A DNA stretch of 64,000 nt from Rhodopirellula islandica (lineage in GTDB: Bacteria; Planctomycetota; Planctomycetia; Pirellulales; Pirellulaceae), in the NCBI RefSeq assembly GCF_001027925.1, contig NZ_LECT01000031.1, positions 124,001 to 188,000 on the forward strand, given 5' to 3'. The position numbers and the translations under genes are program-made. Under the pieces are notes generated by a model. It had not been told where the DNA came from, made no database searches, and saw nothing but the letters and a program-made list of their open reading frames with translations. Shown here piece by piece: positions 27,325 through 36,832 of this stretch. How positions within the stretch are numbered: the stretch's first letter is position 1; each line of letters opens with the position of its first letter.

Positions 27325-28626
27325 TCAGCCTGTGATTCCCAGGCCGGTCATTGTGCCCGTGCTGGTGGCGAACTGGTCCACCTCCATGCCGTGCTGCTGC
27401 AACAGTGAGACGTAGAAGTTGGGCAGGGGGTAGTTGTTCTTGCGGTCAAATTCCAAGTGACCGCCATGCTTGAACCCGCCACCCGCGATCAGCACCGGCA
27501 TGTTTCGGTTGTCGTGGTTGGAAGAGTTGCCGAGGTTGCTGGTCAGGAACACGGTGGTGTCATCGAGCAGGTTGCCGTGTGAATCACCGTGCTGAGCGAG
27601 CCCACGAAGGAAATCGCCCCATTGGCCGATCAGGGCTTCTTCAACCAAAGCCAGTTGCTCCAACTTGGTTTCGTCGCGGCCGTGATGGCTGAGTGAGTGG
27701 TAGCCTTCCTCGACGCCTTCGACCGGGACCACTCCGCCGCTGCCGGGAAGGTGCAGCGTCACGTAGCGTGTCGAATCCGTTTCCATCGCCAGTGATACGA
27801 CATCGCACATGGTTTTCATGCGACCGATCAAGTCGTTGGGATTGCGGATGTCGATGGGGGCAGTGGCGTCCACCGCTGGTTTGGGCAATTCGGCCCACTT
27901 CTGAGATTGCTGCATGCGTTGTTCGAGTTGACGAACGCTGGTGAAGTAGGCGTCCAAGCGGTCGCGGTCGCCGCTTCCTAGGTCGCGCTGCAGCGATTTG
28001 GCATCTTCGGCAACGATGTCCATGATGCTGCGTCCCTGACGCACTCGATCGGCTTGTTTCGCTCGTTCCGCGGGCGAGTTGTCCACGAACAGTTCCGCGA
28101 AAAGTTGCGAAGCCGACGTGATTGGCGGGATCATCGCGCCGCTCTCGGTGTAACAGGGGCTGGTCGAACCTCCCGTGCTGCAGACCAGCGATGGGAACCG
28201 CGTTGCATGGCCTTTGTGCTTGGCGAGGTACTGGTCGATCGAGATCGTGTTGTTCACCGCGCCGGAGGACCCCATCGGCGTCGCGGTCAAGATGCTGGCT
28301 TCGGCGCGATGGCCTCCGTTGACGCCGGGGTGCGATGAACCGGACACGACGGTCACTTTCTCGCGCAGGTCTTGCAGGGATTTCAGATAGCGAGAGGGTT
28401 GATAGTTCATCCCGGTGCCTTCGGGAGCCAGGTTTTCGGGCACCAAACCCAGGCCGACGGTCATGGCCACAAATCGTTTGGATCGGCCGGATCCTTCGCC
28501 ACTGTCACTGGCCGCCAACGCGGGACGCATGGCGGACAGAAATGGCAATCCCATCGCGACGCCCGAGCCACGCAACAGGGTGCGGCGTTTCAGGGGGCTT
28601 CGTGAATGAAGGTTGCTGCGTTTCAT
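27325..28626 (-). CDS. DUF1552 protein with twin-arginine-like leader
   Basis: A 433-residue exported protein of the DUF1552 family. The leader [20 protein letters not shown] carries a twin-Arg motif, suggesting Tat export. The body shows family blocks such as [29 protein letters not shown] and, near the end, [23 protein letters not shown] followed by [13 protein letters not shown]. It follows the DUF1592-type gene by about 75 bases, the usual planctomycete pairing. Function is not established; a role with the haem partner in the periplasm is inference. Confidence 0.87.
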   Translation of the reverse strand: MKRSNLHSRSPLKRRTLLRGSGVAMGLPFLSAMRPALAASDSGEGSGRSKRFVAMTVGLGLVPENLAPEGTGMNYQPSRYLKSLQDLREKVTVVSGSSHPGVNGGHRAEASILTATPMGSSGAVNNTISIDQYLAKHKGHATRFPSLVCSTGGSTSPCYTESGAMIPPITSASQLFAELFVDNSPAERAKQADRVRQGRSIMDIVAEDAKSLQRDLGSGDRDRLDAYFTSVRQLEQRMQQSQKWAELPKPAVDATAPIDIRNPNDLIGRMKTMCDVVSLAMETDSTRYVTLHLPGSGGVVPVEGVEEGYHSLSHHGRDETKLEQLALVEEALIGQWGDFLRGLAQHGDSHGNLLDDTTVFLTSNLGNSSNHDNRNMPVLIAGGGFKHGGHLEFDRKNNYPLPNFYVSLLQQHGMEVDQFATSTGTMTGLGITG

Positions 28627-28701
28627 GATCGATTCTCGAAGGCAGGGGTGAGTGGAGGGAGAAGCGGCATCGGATGCGGCGTGGTGGCAACTTGGGTGGG
28701 G

Positions 28702-31170
28702 TCACTTGGAAAGGAACAAGTCGCTGTGGATGACTTCGTCCAGCAAGGATCGAAAACCAAATTCGTCGTCGCGCGTGTTCGCAACAATCTCTTCGATGCG
28801 ATCACGATCGGCAAACTGAATGGTTTGGCCGGTGGCGTAGGTGGTGAAGTGCGACGCGAGATTGGCGGCCAAGCGTTCATCGCGTTCGGCGATCAAACCA
28901 CGGAAAGCGACGAACGAATCGAAGGTGGCTCCATCGGGCATCGCAAAGCTGGGGTCGACGTCGGCACCAGCTTTGTAGGCGTTGCCACGTTTTTGCATGT
29001 AGCGATCACGCCAACGACCTCCCGCGTCGAAGTTTTCGAGGGCAAAGCCGGGTGGATCGATGTTTTGGTGACAGGCGGCACAGGACGCGTCGGCTTGGTG
29101 TTTGGCCAGCAGTTCGCGAATGGTTTTGGCACCTCGAATGTCAGGCTCGACGGCGGGAACGTTTTCGGGGGGAGAGGGGATTTCGATTCCCAAGATCCGT
29201 TCCGACACCCAAATGCCCCGCAGAACCGGCGAGGTGTCGTTGCCTGCCGCGGTGACTTTGAGGATCGAACCATGGCTGAGAAGTCCGCCGCGAGGCGACG
29301 CCGGATCGACGCGAACGAGTTTCATTTGGTCGTTCAGGTCAGCAATGTCAGCTTCCGATTCGGTCAGTCCGTAGTACCGAGCCAAGCGAGAATTGAGGTA
29401 GGTGTAGTCAGCACCGACCAGTTCACGAACAGGGCGGTCTTCGTCGAGTAGTCGCTGGAGGAAATGATGGGTTTCCGCCAGCATGGCGGCTTGAACGCTC
29501 GGGTCAAAGTCACGGAACAATCGTCGGTCTGGTTCCGTGAAATCAATGTCGATGAGATCCAACCACTGATCCGAAAAATCGACCAGGAAACGTTGCCCGC
29601 GACGTGTTTGCAGCAAGCGATCGGTTTGGCGTCGGAGTTCTCCTTCGCGGCGAAGCAGGCCTTGGTCCGCGGCGGCTCGGAGCTCTTCGTCGGGCATGGA
29701 GCCAGTCAGGAAATAGCTCAGCCGCGAGGCAATCGCCCAATCGTCCAAACGCCCCGATTCGTCGGCGAATTCGGTCAGGTACAGAAAACGCGGTGAGCAC
29801 AGCACGGCGCGGTACCCGGCTCGCAAGGCCTCGATGAACGTCGCGCCGCTTTGGCGTTCTGCTTCGGCGAGTTGCAGGATGGACTCGATGGAGGCAGCAT
29901 CGACCGGGCGACGGAAGGCGAGGTCCGCGAATCGTGTGATCGCGGCTCGCAGTTCATTGCGATCGCGTTTTTCCGTGAACTTCTCGACGTTGACTTCTGA
30001 TCGCTGGAGTGTGCGGTTGTAGCGAAGTGGAAGTGTCCCCAGCAGTCGCTCGCGAGACTCTTTGCGGTCGCCTCCGGGGTAGATGCGTTTCATCTTCAGC
30101 GAATGCATTGCCACGCCGGGAAGGTCCTGGTCTTCGCCCTCTCCGAAACCGACTTGGCCGCCTTGGAAGCGTCCTTGTTTGAGCGTTCGGTCGGCGGGGC
30201 GGACTTCCAGCATGTGGCCCTTAGGCAGCCAAGCCTGGTAAGTCATGGTTTGTGGTTCGGCCTCGGCTTCGAAACTGCCGATCCAGGACAGCAGCGGAGC
30301 ACCTGAGTTGCATTCGCCGCTTCGCACGCTGCACCAGATGCCGTGATCCTGGGGGGGCTTCAGCCCCGAGGCGGTCAGGGTGATTTCGTACCAGCCATCT
30401 TCGGGCACGCGAGTCGACGAGATTCGGCCGTAGAAGATCATGCCGGACGACCAAATGACCGCCAGTCCCTTTCTCATCTCGGGGTCTCGATTGCGGCGGC
30501 CCTTGGGTTTGTTGGCAATTTTCTCGGGAGGCATGTCCAGCGTCCACTCCGAGGCGGGTTGGAGTGTTTTGGCAAACGCAGCGTCGAGCGCCGCGTCGAC
30601 GACTCTCAAGTGTGTGTTCAGCTGGAAGTGGGACATGGATTGTGCCGACGCCAGGTGGACGTAGCCACCGACGCGTTGTTCGGGCGGCATCAGGCCATCG
30701 AGCGGCAGTTCGACCCTCAGCAAGTCCTGCAGCGTTCGCGAGAGTTGTTCGTTGCTGAGCCGCCGGCCTCGAACGCGACCTTCTTGGCGTTGCTGATTGA
30801 GTTGATAGGTTCGCAAACGATCTCGAAGCGGTTCGGTGAAATCGCGGACCGTTTCGGGATCCAGTTCGACATCTTCTGGCGGAGGCATCACGCCACTTTG
30901 GACTCGGTCGTGAATCACGACCCAGCGTTCCAGGGAGGCGGCGTTGGTCAGGTCCGGCGAAACGGAGTGAATGTCAAAACCGCCTTCCCCGTCGGGGCCA
31001 TCGTGGCAGTCGATGCATTGAGCCTGCAGGAATTCGACCGAATCGGCGGAGATCAGGCGGTCGGTCTGCGAGGCCGGACTGGCCGCAATTGCGGGACGGC
31101 CGACAGCAAGTGCAAGGCAGGCAAAGCAAGCGAGGCCTGCAGCCAGCCGAAAGGGCGAGATCGATAGCAT
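28702..31170 (-). CDS. DUF1592/DUF1588/DUF1587-type cytochrome-like protein
   Basis: About 822 residues from ATG 31170, which gives a good signal peptide (LAAGLACFACLALAVGRPAIA); the open frame upstream to 31434 has no leader. An N-terminal haem motif CIDCH begins the PSCyt-type domain, with GVMPPPEDV nearby. The middle contains DUF1587/1595/1592 blocks (RRLSNEQLSRTLQDLLRVEL, FADLAFRRPVDA, ASRLSYFLTGSMPDEEL). The C-terminal part holds the DUF1588 block (PRGGLLSHGSILKVTA and ERILGIEIPSPPENVP), a second haem motif CAACH and a DUF1585-like end. First gene of a pair with the DUF1552 gene. Substrate unknown. Confidence 0.87.
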   Translation of the reverse strand: MLSISPFRLAAGLACFACLALAVGRPAIAASPASQTDRLISADSVEFLQAQCIDCHDGPDGEGGFDIHSVSPDLTNAASLERWVVIHDRVQSGVMPPPEDVELDPETVRDFTEPLRDRLRTYQLNQQRQEGRVRGRRLSNEQLSRTLQDLLRVELPLDGLMPPEQRVGGYVHLASAQSMSHFQLNTHLRVVDAALDAAFAKTLQPASEWTLDMPPEKIANKPKGRRNRDPEMRKGLAVIWSSGMIFYGRISSTRVPEDGWYEITLTASGLKPPQDHGIWCSVRSGECNSGAPLLSWIGSFEAEAEPQTMTYQAWLPKGHMLEVRPADRTLKQGRFQGGQVGFGEGEDQDLPGVAMHSLKMKRIYPGGDRKESRERLLGTLPLRYNRTLQRSEVNVEKFTEKRDRNELRAAITRFADLAFRRPVDAASIESILQLAEAERQSGATFIEALRAGYRAVLCSPRFLYLTEFADESGRLDDWAIASRLSYFLTGSMPDEELRAAADQGLLRREGELRRQTDRLLQTRRGQRFLVDFSDQWLDLIDIDFTEPDRRLFRDFDPSVQAAMLAETHHFLQRLLDEDRPVRELVGADYTYLNSRLARYYGLTESEADIADLNDQMKLVRVDPASPRGGLLSHGSILKVTAAGNDTSPVLRGIWVSERILGIEIPSPPENVPAVEPDIRGAKTIRELLAKHQADASCAACHQNIDPPGFALENFDAGGRWRDRYMQKRGNAYKAGADVDPSFAMPDGATFDSFVAFRGLIAERDERLAANLASHFTTYATGQTIQFADRDRIEEIVANTRDDEFGFRSLLDEVIHSDLFLSK

Positions 31171-31454
31171 GAACCGGGCACGCAATGTTGGGAGGGGAGA
31201 AAGGCGGGACGTCTTGGTTGCAGATAAAATGCCAGCGGGCTTGAGGAGCCGCAGCAGACATTTCAGAGCAAGTTGGACGCGTTCCCTGATTATAACGAAT
31301 GATGGACTCGAAATGAGCGAATTTTGCCGCTCAAATTGTCGACGGAAGAAGGGATTCGCGGACGGGATCGCGGCGGCGAACCATTTTGCGTTTTGGGCGT
31401 AGCAAGGTTTTGCTTCTCTTCTTGTTCCACCCATTCTGAATTGCGCGAGATTTC

Positions 31455-32660
31455 ATGTCGGCGACGATCGGACTCGTGCTCGTGGCCGCTGGGTTGGCGG
31501 CGATTTTCAGTTGGTTGGTTCTGTTTCCGATCCGAAAATTTGCGGCTCAGCTTGGATTGCTGGATCGTCCCGGTGGTCACAGCAGTCACACCGTGCCAAC
31601 GCCGCTGGGCGGTGGATTGGGGATTTACTTCGGAATCTTGGGGACGGTAGCGCTGGCGACGTTGGCCGCGGCGCTGTTGCACGATCCCGAGGCGGTGCCC
31701 GCTTGGATCACGTCGCTTCGTGAGCTGACTTCGCCCGCGATTGTGCCGGCGGGATGGTGGGATGCCGCGATGCTGCACGCACCCGGTGTCTGGTCTCGTT
31801 GCGGCGATGTGTGGTGGTTGATCTTGGCCGGAACGATCTTGGTCGCTTTGGGGCTGGCGGATGACCGGTTTGGTTTGCCCGTCGGATTTCGATTGGGCGT
31901 TCAGTTCGGAATCGCTGCGGCGGTCGTGTGGGGATTGAACATCGAGCTGTCGTTGTTCATCGACGGTGGCTGGCTGACCAAGTTGTTGTCGGTGGTCTGG
32001 ATCGTCGCCGTGATCAACTCGTTCAACATGCTCGACAACATGGACATGTTGTCCTCGGGAGTGGCTGCCATCATCGCTGTTTCGATGGCGCTCGTGATGT
32101 TGACCATTCCGGATCCGGGCACGGATCGGCCACAGTTGTTGGTCGCGTCGCTGTTGTTGGTTGTGGCGGGGGCGTTGATTGGATTTCTGTTCCACAATCG
32201 TCCCCCGGCGAGGATCTTCATGGGGGACGGCGGCAGTTACTTGGTCGGTTTCTTGATCGCGGTCGGCATGTTGATGGCAACGTTTGCGGCGGGGGATTCT
32301 GGCGACGGGGCCGTTGCAGGTTGGGTGGGCAGTCGGCCTCACGCGGTCTTGGCCCCTCTGTGTGCGATGGCGGTTCCGCTCTACGACATGACCACCGTGA
32401 TCTGGATCCGAATCCGACAAGGACGCAGCCCGTTCCAAGGCGACCACAGCCACTTGTCTCACCGATTGGTGGACTTGGGGCTGTCAAGAACGGGGGCGGT
32501 TGCAACCATTCATTTGATCACCGCGACGTGTGGGCTCTCGGCGTTGTTGTTGGCGCACGTCGGTGTTTGGCAAGCGATCGCGGTGCTGGGCATTGTGATG
32601 TGTTTGCTGACGCTGGTTGGCATCTTGGAATCCACGCAGTGGCGGCGGCCGGACAAGTGA
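31455..32660 (+). CDS. WecA/MraY-family undecaprenyl-phosphate sugar-1-phosphate transferase
   Basis: Integral membrane enzyme that moves a sugar-1-phosphate from a UDP-sugar to undecaprenyl phosphate, starting a cell-surface polysaccharide. About 401 residues with some eleven hydrophobic segments. Family motifs are all present: the Asp pair in LADDRFGL, VINSFNMLDNMDML for the NxxNxxDNxD block, IFMGDGGSY, and the cytoplasmic HSHLSHR of the HIHH-like loop. Its TGA overlaps the GTG start of the O-antigen ligase-like gene. The exact sugar cannot be read from sequence. Confidence 0.9.
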   Translation: MSATIGLVLVAAGLAAIFSWLVLFPIRKFAAQLGLLDRPGGHSSHTVPTPLGGGLGIYFGILGTVALATLAAALLHDPEAVPAWITSLRELTSPAIVPAGWWDAAMLHAPGVWSRCGDVWWLILAGTILVALGLADDRFGLPVGFRLGVQFGIAAAVVWGLNIELSLFIDGGWLTKLLSVVWIVAVINSFNMLDNMDMLSSGVAAIIAVSMALVMLTIPDPGTDRPQLLVASLLLVVAGALIGFLFHNRPPARIFMGDGGSYLVGFLIAVGMLMATFAAGDSGDGAVAGWVGSRPHAVLAPLCAMAVPLYDMTTVIWIRIRQGRSPFQGDHSHLSHRLVDLGLSRTGAVATIHLITATCGLSALLLAHVGVWQAIAVLGIVMCLLTLVGILESTQWRRPDK

Positions 32661-35320
32661 ACCAGAAACGAAAGGCCGGCCCACCCAAAACGGCTTCTCA
32701 GAAAGCGAGCTGGTCAAACCAAGCGGACGACCGGGAAGCAGCTCGCGAATCGTCAGGCAGTTCCTCTGCGGTTTCGGACCGGGCGACGCTGGAATCCTTC
32801 GGAACAAAGGGAATGACGTCGGTCGTGCTGGGGATGCTTGCCGCCCTGATGATGTGGGCGTTTTACCATCCATCGGATTCGACCGAGGTGGAACAGGGAG
32901 GTGCCTTGGGGTGGTGCTTGGCAACGTTGTTGATCGCGGTGGCGATGCAGTTGTTCTGCGTTGGGCGATCCTTTTTGGTTGCCCAAGACGAGCGTGGTTC
33001 ACGAGACCGAGCCGATCGAGCAGGCGATTGGCTGGTCGATGGAATCGTGTGCTTGCTGGCTGGTTGGATCGGGTACGCGGCGGTCACCCAGTTGAATGTG
33101 CCAATGAGTTCATGGGAGGGAACTGAGACGATCGGCGGTGACTGGCGAGCGGCCAGCAACGAAGCATGGGTGTGGATCGCTGGTGCGGTTTGGTTCGTCG
33201 GTTTGCGGCGTTGGCTGAGTGGACCGCAGGCTCGATCCTCGATCGGCGAACTTCGGGGCAACCAGTTGGCGTTGCTGGGATTGGTCGTGGTCGGCGCAGT
33301 GTTGCTGGCAGCGCACGCTTTGCATCAGGTTCATGTGTCCTTGCCGCAAACCTTGCGGGAATACAAGGCGGATCCAGAGCGAGTGTTGGCGGAAGTGGGA
33401 ATCAATGCTCCGGAAGGTTCCAACGCTCGGATGATCTTTGAGAACCGTCTGCGTGACGGTGGCCCGACGGCAACGTTTGCGTTGGCCAACACCCTGGCGG
33501 GTTTGCTTGCGATGGCGATGGTGGTCGTGATCGCGGTTTTGCTTCCGGTTCTTGGGAACACCTTCCCGAAAACGGTCTCTCGATTGAGAGTCGGAAGTGA
33601 ACGTTCAACTGCACAACCTGAGACAACATCGCGTCCGCCGATTGCGGTGGCGATTGGTTTGTTGTTGGTCGCAGCGATCTTGTGCTTGGCTCTCAAGGAC
33701 ACGCAGAGCCGTGCAGGTGTGTTGTCCGTGTTGATCGTTGGCGGCTGCGTGTTGCTGGATTTCGCTTGGTCGAGTGCGCGAGGAAGGCGGTGCGTGACGG
33801 CATTGTCGTTGGCGATCTCCGCCGTGTTTGTGGCGATGCCTTTAGCGGCCAGAGGCTGGTTCGGAACGGGCTGGATCTCTGCATTGCCCGAATCGGTGCG
33901 ATACCGTTTTCAATACTGGGAAGCCACTTGGCGAATGGTCGAGTTCTCCCCGTGGACCGGTGCTGGACCGGGCAACTATCAACAGGCCTACCATCGTTTT
34001 CGATTGCCTGAATCGCATGAGATCATCGCGGACCCGCACCATTTCGTTTGCGAGACTCTGGGGGCAGGCGGATTCCCAGCGGGACTTCTGTTGGTCGGGC
34101 TGTTGGCGGTGGGGGCTTGGTTGTTCTGGCGAGCCGAACATGGCACGAACGAATCCATGCCAGTCGACTTGTCTGCTGAACCGAAGGCGTCTGGACCGTT
34201 GCGGGCAGCTGGATCGCATGCAGGCTTCGTTCGGTGGAGCGTTCCGGTGGGGGCGGGGATTGGTGGATTGGCGGTCTGGATCCTGGGGATTCGCAACCAT
34301 GACCTGCCCGATTTCGACGCTCACCTGATCGCGATTCCGATCGCCTGTGCCGCTGGTTGGCTGTGGTGGTTTCGATTGCCGGACGAAAGTTCAGCGACCG
34401 ATCCGGGCTGGGATGTTCGTCGGATTGCCGCGTTTGCGTTGATGGCGGGATGCATGCACCTCAGCTTTTCGGGCGGATGGACGGTGCCGGGAATCGCCGT
34501 GGTGCTGTGGACGTTGGCGGCGATGGTCACCTCCTCGGGGCATTCCTTTTCTTTGTCCGGGCCCTTCAGTATGTCACGGGCGGAGGATTCGCTCGCCAAC
34601 GATTCCCGGCTGCGGGTGCCGGATGGACGCACTGGATTTCGGGTGCGATGGAGGGTGGTCGGGAGCGCGATGGTGGTGGGATTGGCTGCGGTGACGATGT
34701 GGATGGTTTCGTATCAACCTGTCACGGATTCGCGGCGCTGGATGGCGGAGGCTCAGATTCAGATTCGTCGAGGCAATCTGGTCGGCGGGGAGAAACTCTG
34801 CCAGCGAGCAATGGAGGCGGACCGGCACGCGTTTGATCCCGCCATTTTCCGTTTGCACGTGATCGAACAAGCTTGGTTGCAGCGGTTTGCTGCGAATCCG
34901 TCTTCGGTGGGGATGAGCCCACGATTCGAGGAGGCTTTGGAAAATGCGATCCAGCGAGCCGGAAACGATCCCTCGCGATTGCAAGCGATCGGCGAATTGG
35001 TGCTGCACCGATATCAAGTCGGTGGGGAGGCAGAGGCACTGGCTCAGGCCAAAATGATTTATGATCGGTGCCAAAGGCTCAGCCCCTGGCATCAAGCGAT
35101 CGCGGCCCAACGAGCTTTGATCGCCGAAGCCGAGGGGGCTCCCGAGGAAACGGTTCGTGAATTGGCTGAGAAAGCCATTGAATTGGCGGAAACCGGCGGG
35201 GTGGTCACGCGTCAGCTCTCGTTGCAATGGATTTTGGTGGTCCGGCCGATCGGGCGATCCGCGATCCAGCAACCCGTCCGCCAGTCGGCTCAGGTGGCCA
35301 TGGATGCCCTGCGGTTGTAG
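32657..35320 (+). CDS. O-antigen ligase/polymerase-like membrane protein with repeat tail
   Basis: About 887 residues. GTG 32657 overlaps the stop of the transferase gene and is taken as the start; an ATG at 32813 behind AAGGGA is the alternative. The frame continues upstream only as a shadow. Residues about 50-650 carry a dozen hydrophobic segments with the Wzy_C signature near 419-447 (RYRFQYWEATWRMVEFSP, GAGPGNYQQAYHRF) and DPHHFVCETLGAGG, as in O-antigen ligases and polymerases. The last about 190 residues are soluble, helical and TPR-like (AEAQIQIRRGNLVGGEKLCQ, EALAQAKMIYDRCQRLSPWH). It probably acts on the undecaprenyl-linked glycan begun by the upstream enzyme. Confidence 0.8.
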   Translation: MNQKRKAGPPKTASQKASWSNQADDREAARESSGSSSAVSDRATLESFGTKGMTSVVLGMLAALMMWAFYHPSDSTEVEQGGALGWCLATLLIAVAMQLFCVGRSFLVAQDERGSRDRADRAGDWLVDGIVCLLAGWIGYAAVTQLNVPMSSWEGTETIGGDWRAASNEAWVWIAGAVWFVGLRRWLSGPQARSSIGELRGNQLALLGLVVVGAVLLAAHALHQVHVSLPQTLREYKADPERVLAEVGINAPEGSNARMIFENRLRDGGPTATFALANTLAGLLAMAMVVVIAVLLPVLGNTFPKTVSRLRVGSERSTAQPETTSRPPIAVAIGLLLVAAILCLALKDTQSRAGVLSVLIVGGCVLLDFAWSSARGRRCVTALSLAISAVFVAMPLAARGWFGTGWISALPESVRYRFQYWEATWRMVEFSPWTGAGPGNYQQAYHRFRLPESHEIIADPHHFVCETLGAGGFPAGLLLVGLLAVGAWLFWRAEHGTNESMPVDLSAEPKASGPLRAAGSHAGFVRWSVPVGAGIGGLAVWILGIRNHDLPDFDAHLIAIPIACAAGWLWWFRLPDESSATDPGWDVRRIAAFALMAGCMHLSFSGGWTVPGIAVVLWTLAAMVTSSGHSFSLSGPFSMSRAEDSLANDSRLRVPDGRTGFRVRWRVVGSAMVVGLAAVTMWMVSYQPVTDSRRWMAEAQIQIRRGNLVGGEKLCQRAMEADRHAFDPAIFRLHVIEQAWLQRFAANPSSVGMSPRFEEALENAIQRAGNDPSRLQAIGELVLHRYQVGGEAEALAQAKMIYDRCQRLSPWHQAIAAQRALIAEAEGAPEETVRELAEKAIELAETGGVVTRQLSLQWILVVRPIGRSAIQQPVRQSAQVAMDALRL

Positions 35321-35429
35321 TGGCCGCGAACGCTTGGCAATGAGCAACGCTTTGCAATGAACCAAGTGCAGGTGCCTGACGTAACCCAGCGGTGATTCTC
35401 GTTTTTTCTTTTCTCGTCGTCGTTTTGCC

Positions 35430-36689
35430 ATGAAAACGTTGCTCGCTTGCTTGATCGTTGCCGGAATCGGCGCTGCGATCGCCTACAACATCAATGAATC
35501 CAACTACGGCCACTACGAGGCTCACTTTGGGCCCATCGATTACGAGGGGAAAACGACGGCGGCCAATGCGATGGCGTCTCTGAAGAAAGATTGGAGCGAG
35601 GATGTTCCCAAGGTCGAACTGCCGGACGGCAATGAGTACGACTTCGGAATCATGCAGCCAGAAGAAGAGGGGGAGCACACGTTCACTGTTGTGAATGTGG
35701 GCGTTGCGCCGCTGACATTGAAAATCGGGGCGTCGACCTGCAAATGCACCGTCGGCACTCTGGAAAACGAGAGTTTGGCTCCCGGCGAAAAAACCGAAGT
35801 CAAAATGTCGTGGACGGTGAAGACCAATGAGACCACGTTTGGACAGTCGGCCGAACTTCGCACCAATGACCCCACGCAAGTCGCGATTCGTTTCGAGATC
35901 ACCGGGAAGGTTGTTCGCCAGGTGCAATTGGTGCCCGAAACGTTGACTTTCAAGGAAGTTGCCTCCGGCGAGCCCATTGAATTGGAGTTGAAGGTTTACA
36001 GCTACATGAGCGACGAGATTGAATTGGACCAGCCCAAATTCAGCAGCGACGAAATGAACGAGCTGGCTGAGTTTGAAGTCACGCCGCTTGAAATCGATGA
36101 CGAAGAGCACGCCGAAGCCACCCAGGCTTTCCTGGTCAAAGCTTCCATCGCACCCGGTTTGGAACAGGGTTCCGTGAGCCAAAACTTGGTGATGCCGTTC
36201 CACAAGGTTGGAGCAATCGCAGATGCATCAGCCAACGGCGAATCGGAACTCAACGAAGATGACGAGTCTGCGGAGTCGATCGTCGCGGCGGTGACGGGCC
36301 GGATCGTCGGTGTGCTGAGCATGTTGGAAAGCACCAAGCTGACCGGGGTCTCCGGCGGCGGGTACATCTATGACTTTGGGAAAATCACCGAGCCAGGGCC
36401 GCAAAAGGCCAAGGCGTTTGTGGTCTTGAAAGGACCGGAACGTGACAAGACGAAGCTGTCGATCGGAGAAGTCACTCCCGAAGGTGTCGTGGAAGCCAAG
36501 CTGAATGACCCCATCCAAAATGGTTCCATGTCGTTGTATAGCCTTGAGTTCACCTTGACCCCTGGTGACGAAAAAATCGATCGATTGGGCATGAACCGAG
36601 AAGACTACGGATTGGTCACGATTGTGTCCGATAACCCCAACGTGCCTTCCATGAAATTACGCCTGAAATTTTCGCTGCCGGCGCGTTAA
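35430..36689 (+). CDS. DUF1573 domain protein
   Basis: A 419-residue membrane-anchored or secreted protein: an N-terminal hydrophobic segment (LLACLIVAGIGAAIAY) followed by a DUF1573-type Ig-like domain (YDFGIMQPEEEGEHTFTVVN, then KIGASTCKCTVGTLENESLA). This family has a conserved cysteine pair in a CxC context. Two more beta-rich segments follow, rich in Glu and Asp. It lies just before the cytochrome fusion gene and may be co-transcribed with it. Function is unknown. Confidence 0.82.
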   Translation: MKTLLACLIVAGIGAAIAYNINESNYGHYEAHFGPIDYEGKTTAANAMASLKKDWSEDVPKVELPDGNEYDFGIMQPEEEGEHTFTVVNVGVAPLTLKIGASTCKCTVGTLENESLAPGEKTEVKMSWTVKTNETTFGQSAELRTNDPTQVAIRFEITGKVVRQVQLVPETLTFKEVASGEPIELELKVYSYMSDEIELDQPKFSSDEMNELAEFEVTPLEIDDEEHAEATQAFLVKASIAPGLEQGSVSQNLVMPFHKVGAIADASANGESELNEDDESAESIVAAVTGRIVGVLSMLESTKLTGVSGGGYIYDFGKITEPGPQKAKAFVVLKGPERDKTKLSIGEVTPEGVVEAKLNDPIQNGSMSLYSLEFTLTPGDEKIDRLGMNREDYGLVTIVSDNPNVPSMKLRLKFSLPAR

Positions 36690-36832
36690 GATAAACGGGT
36701 CGCGTAACCAAGGGGACCATGACGATGTCGTCGCTGCGATCGAATCGAACCATCCATGACGACCGTGGTCCCCTCTGCGTTGGACGTGAATTGTCGGGAA
36801 AAGACTCATTCAACGCAGCTGATCAGGCCCAG

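Noticed and set aside
31928-32656. First part of a long plus-strand frame ending at 35320
   Set aside because: It reads the WecA-like gene in another frame. The true gene begins at the GTG overlapping that gene's stop.
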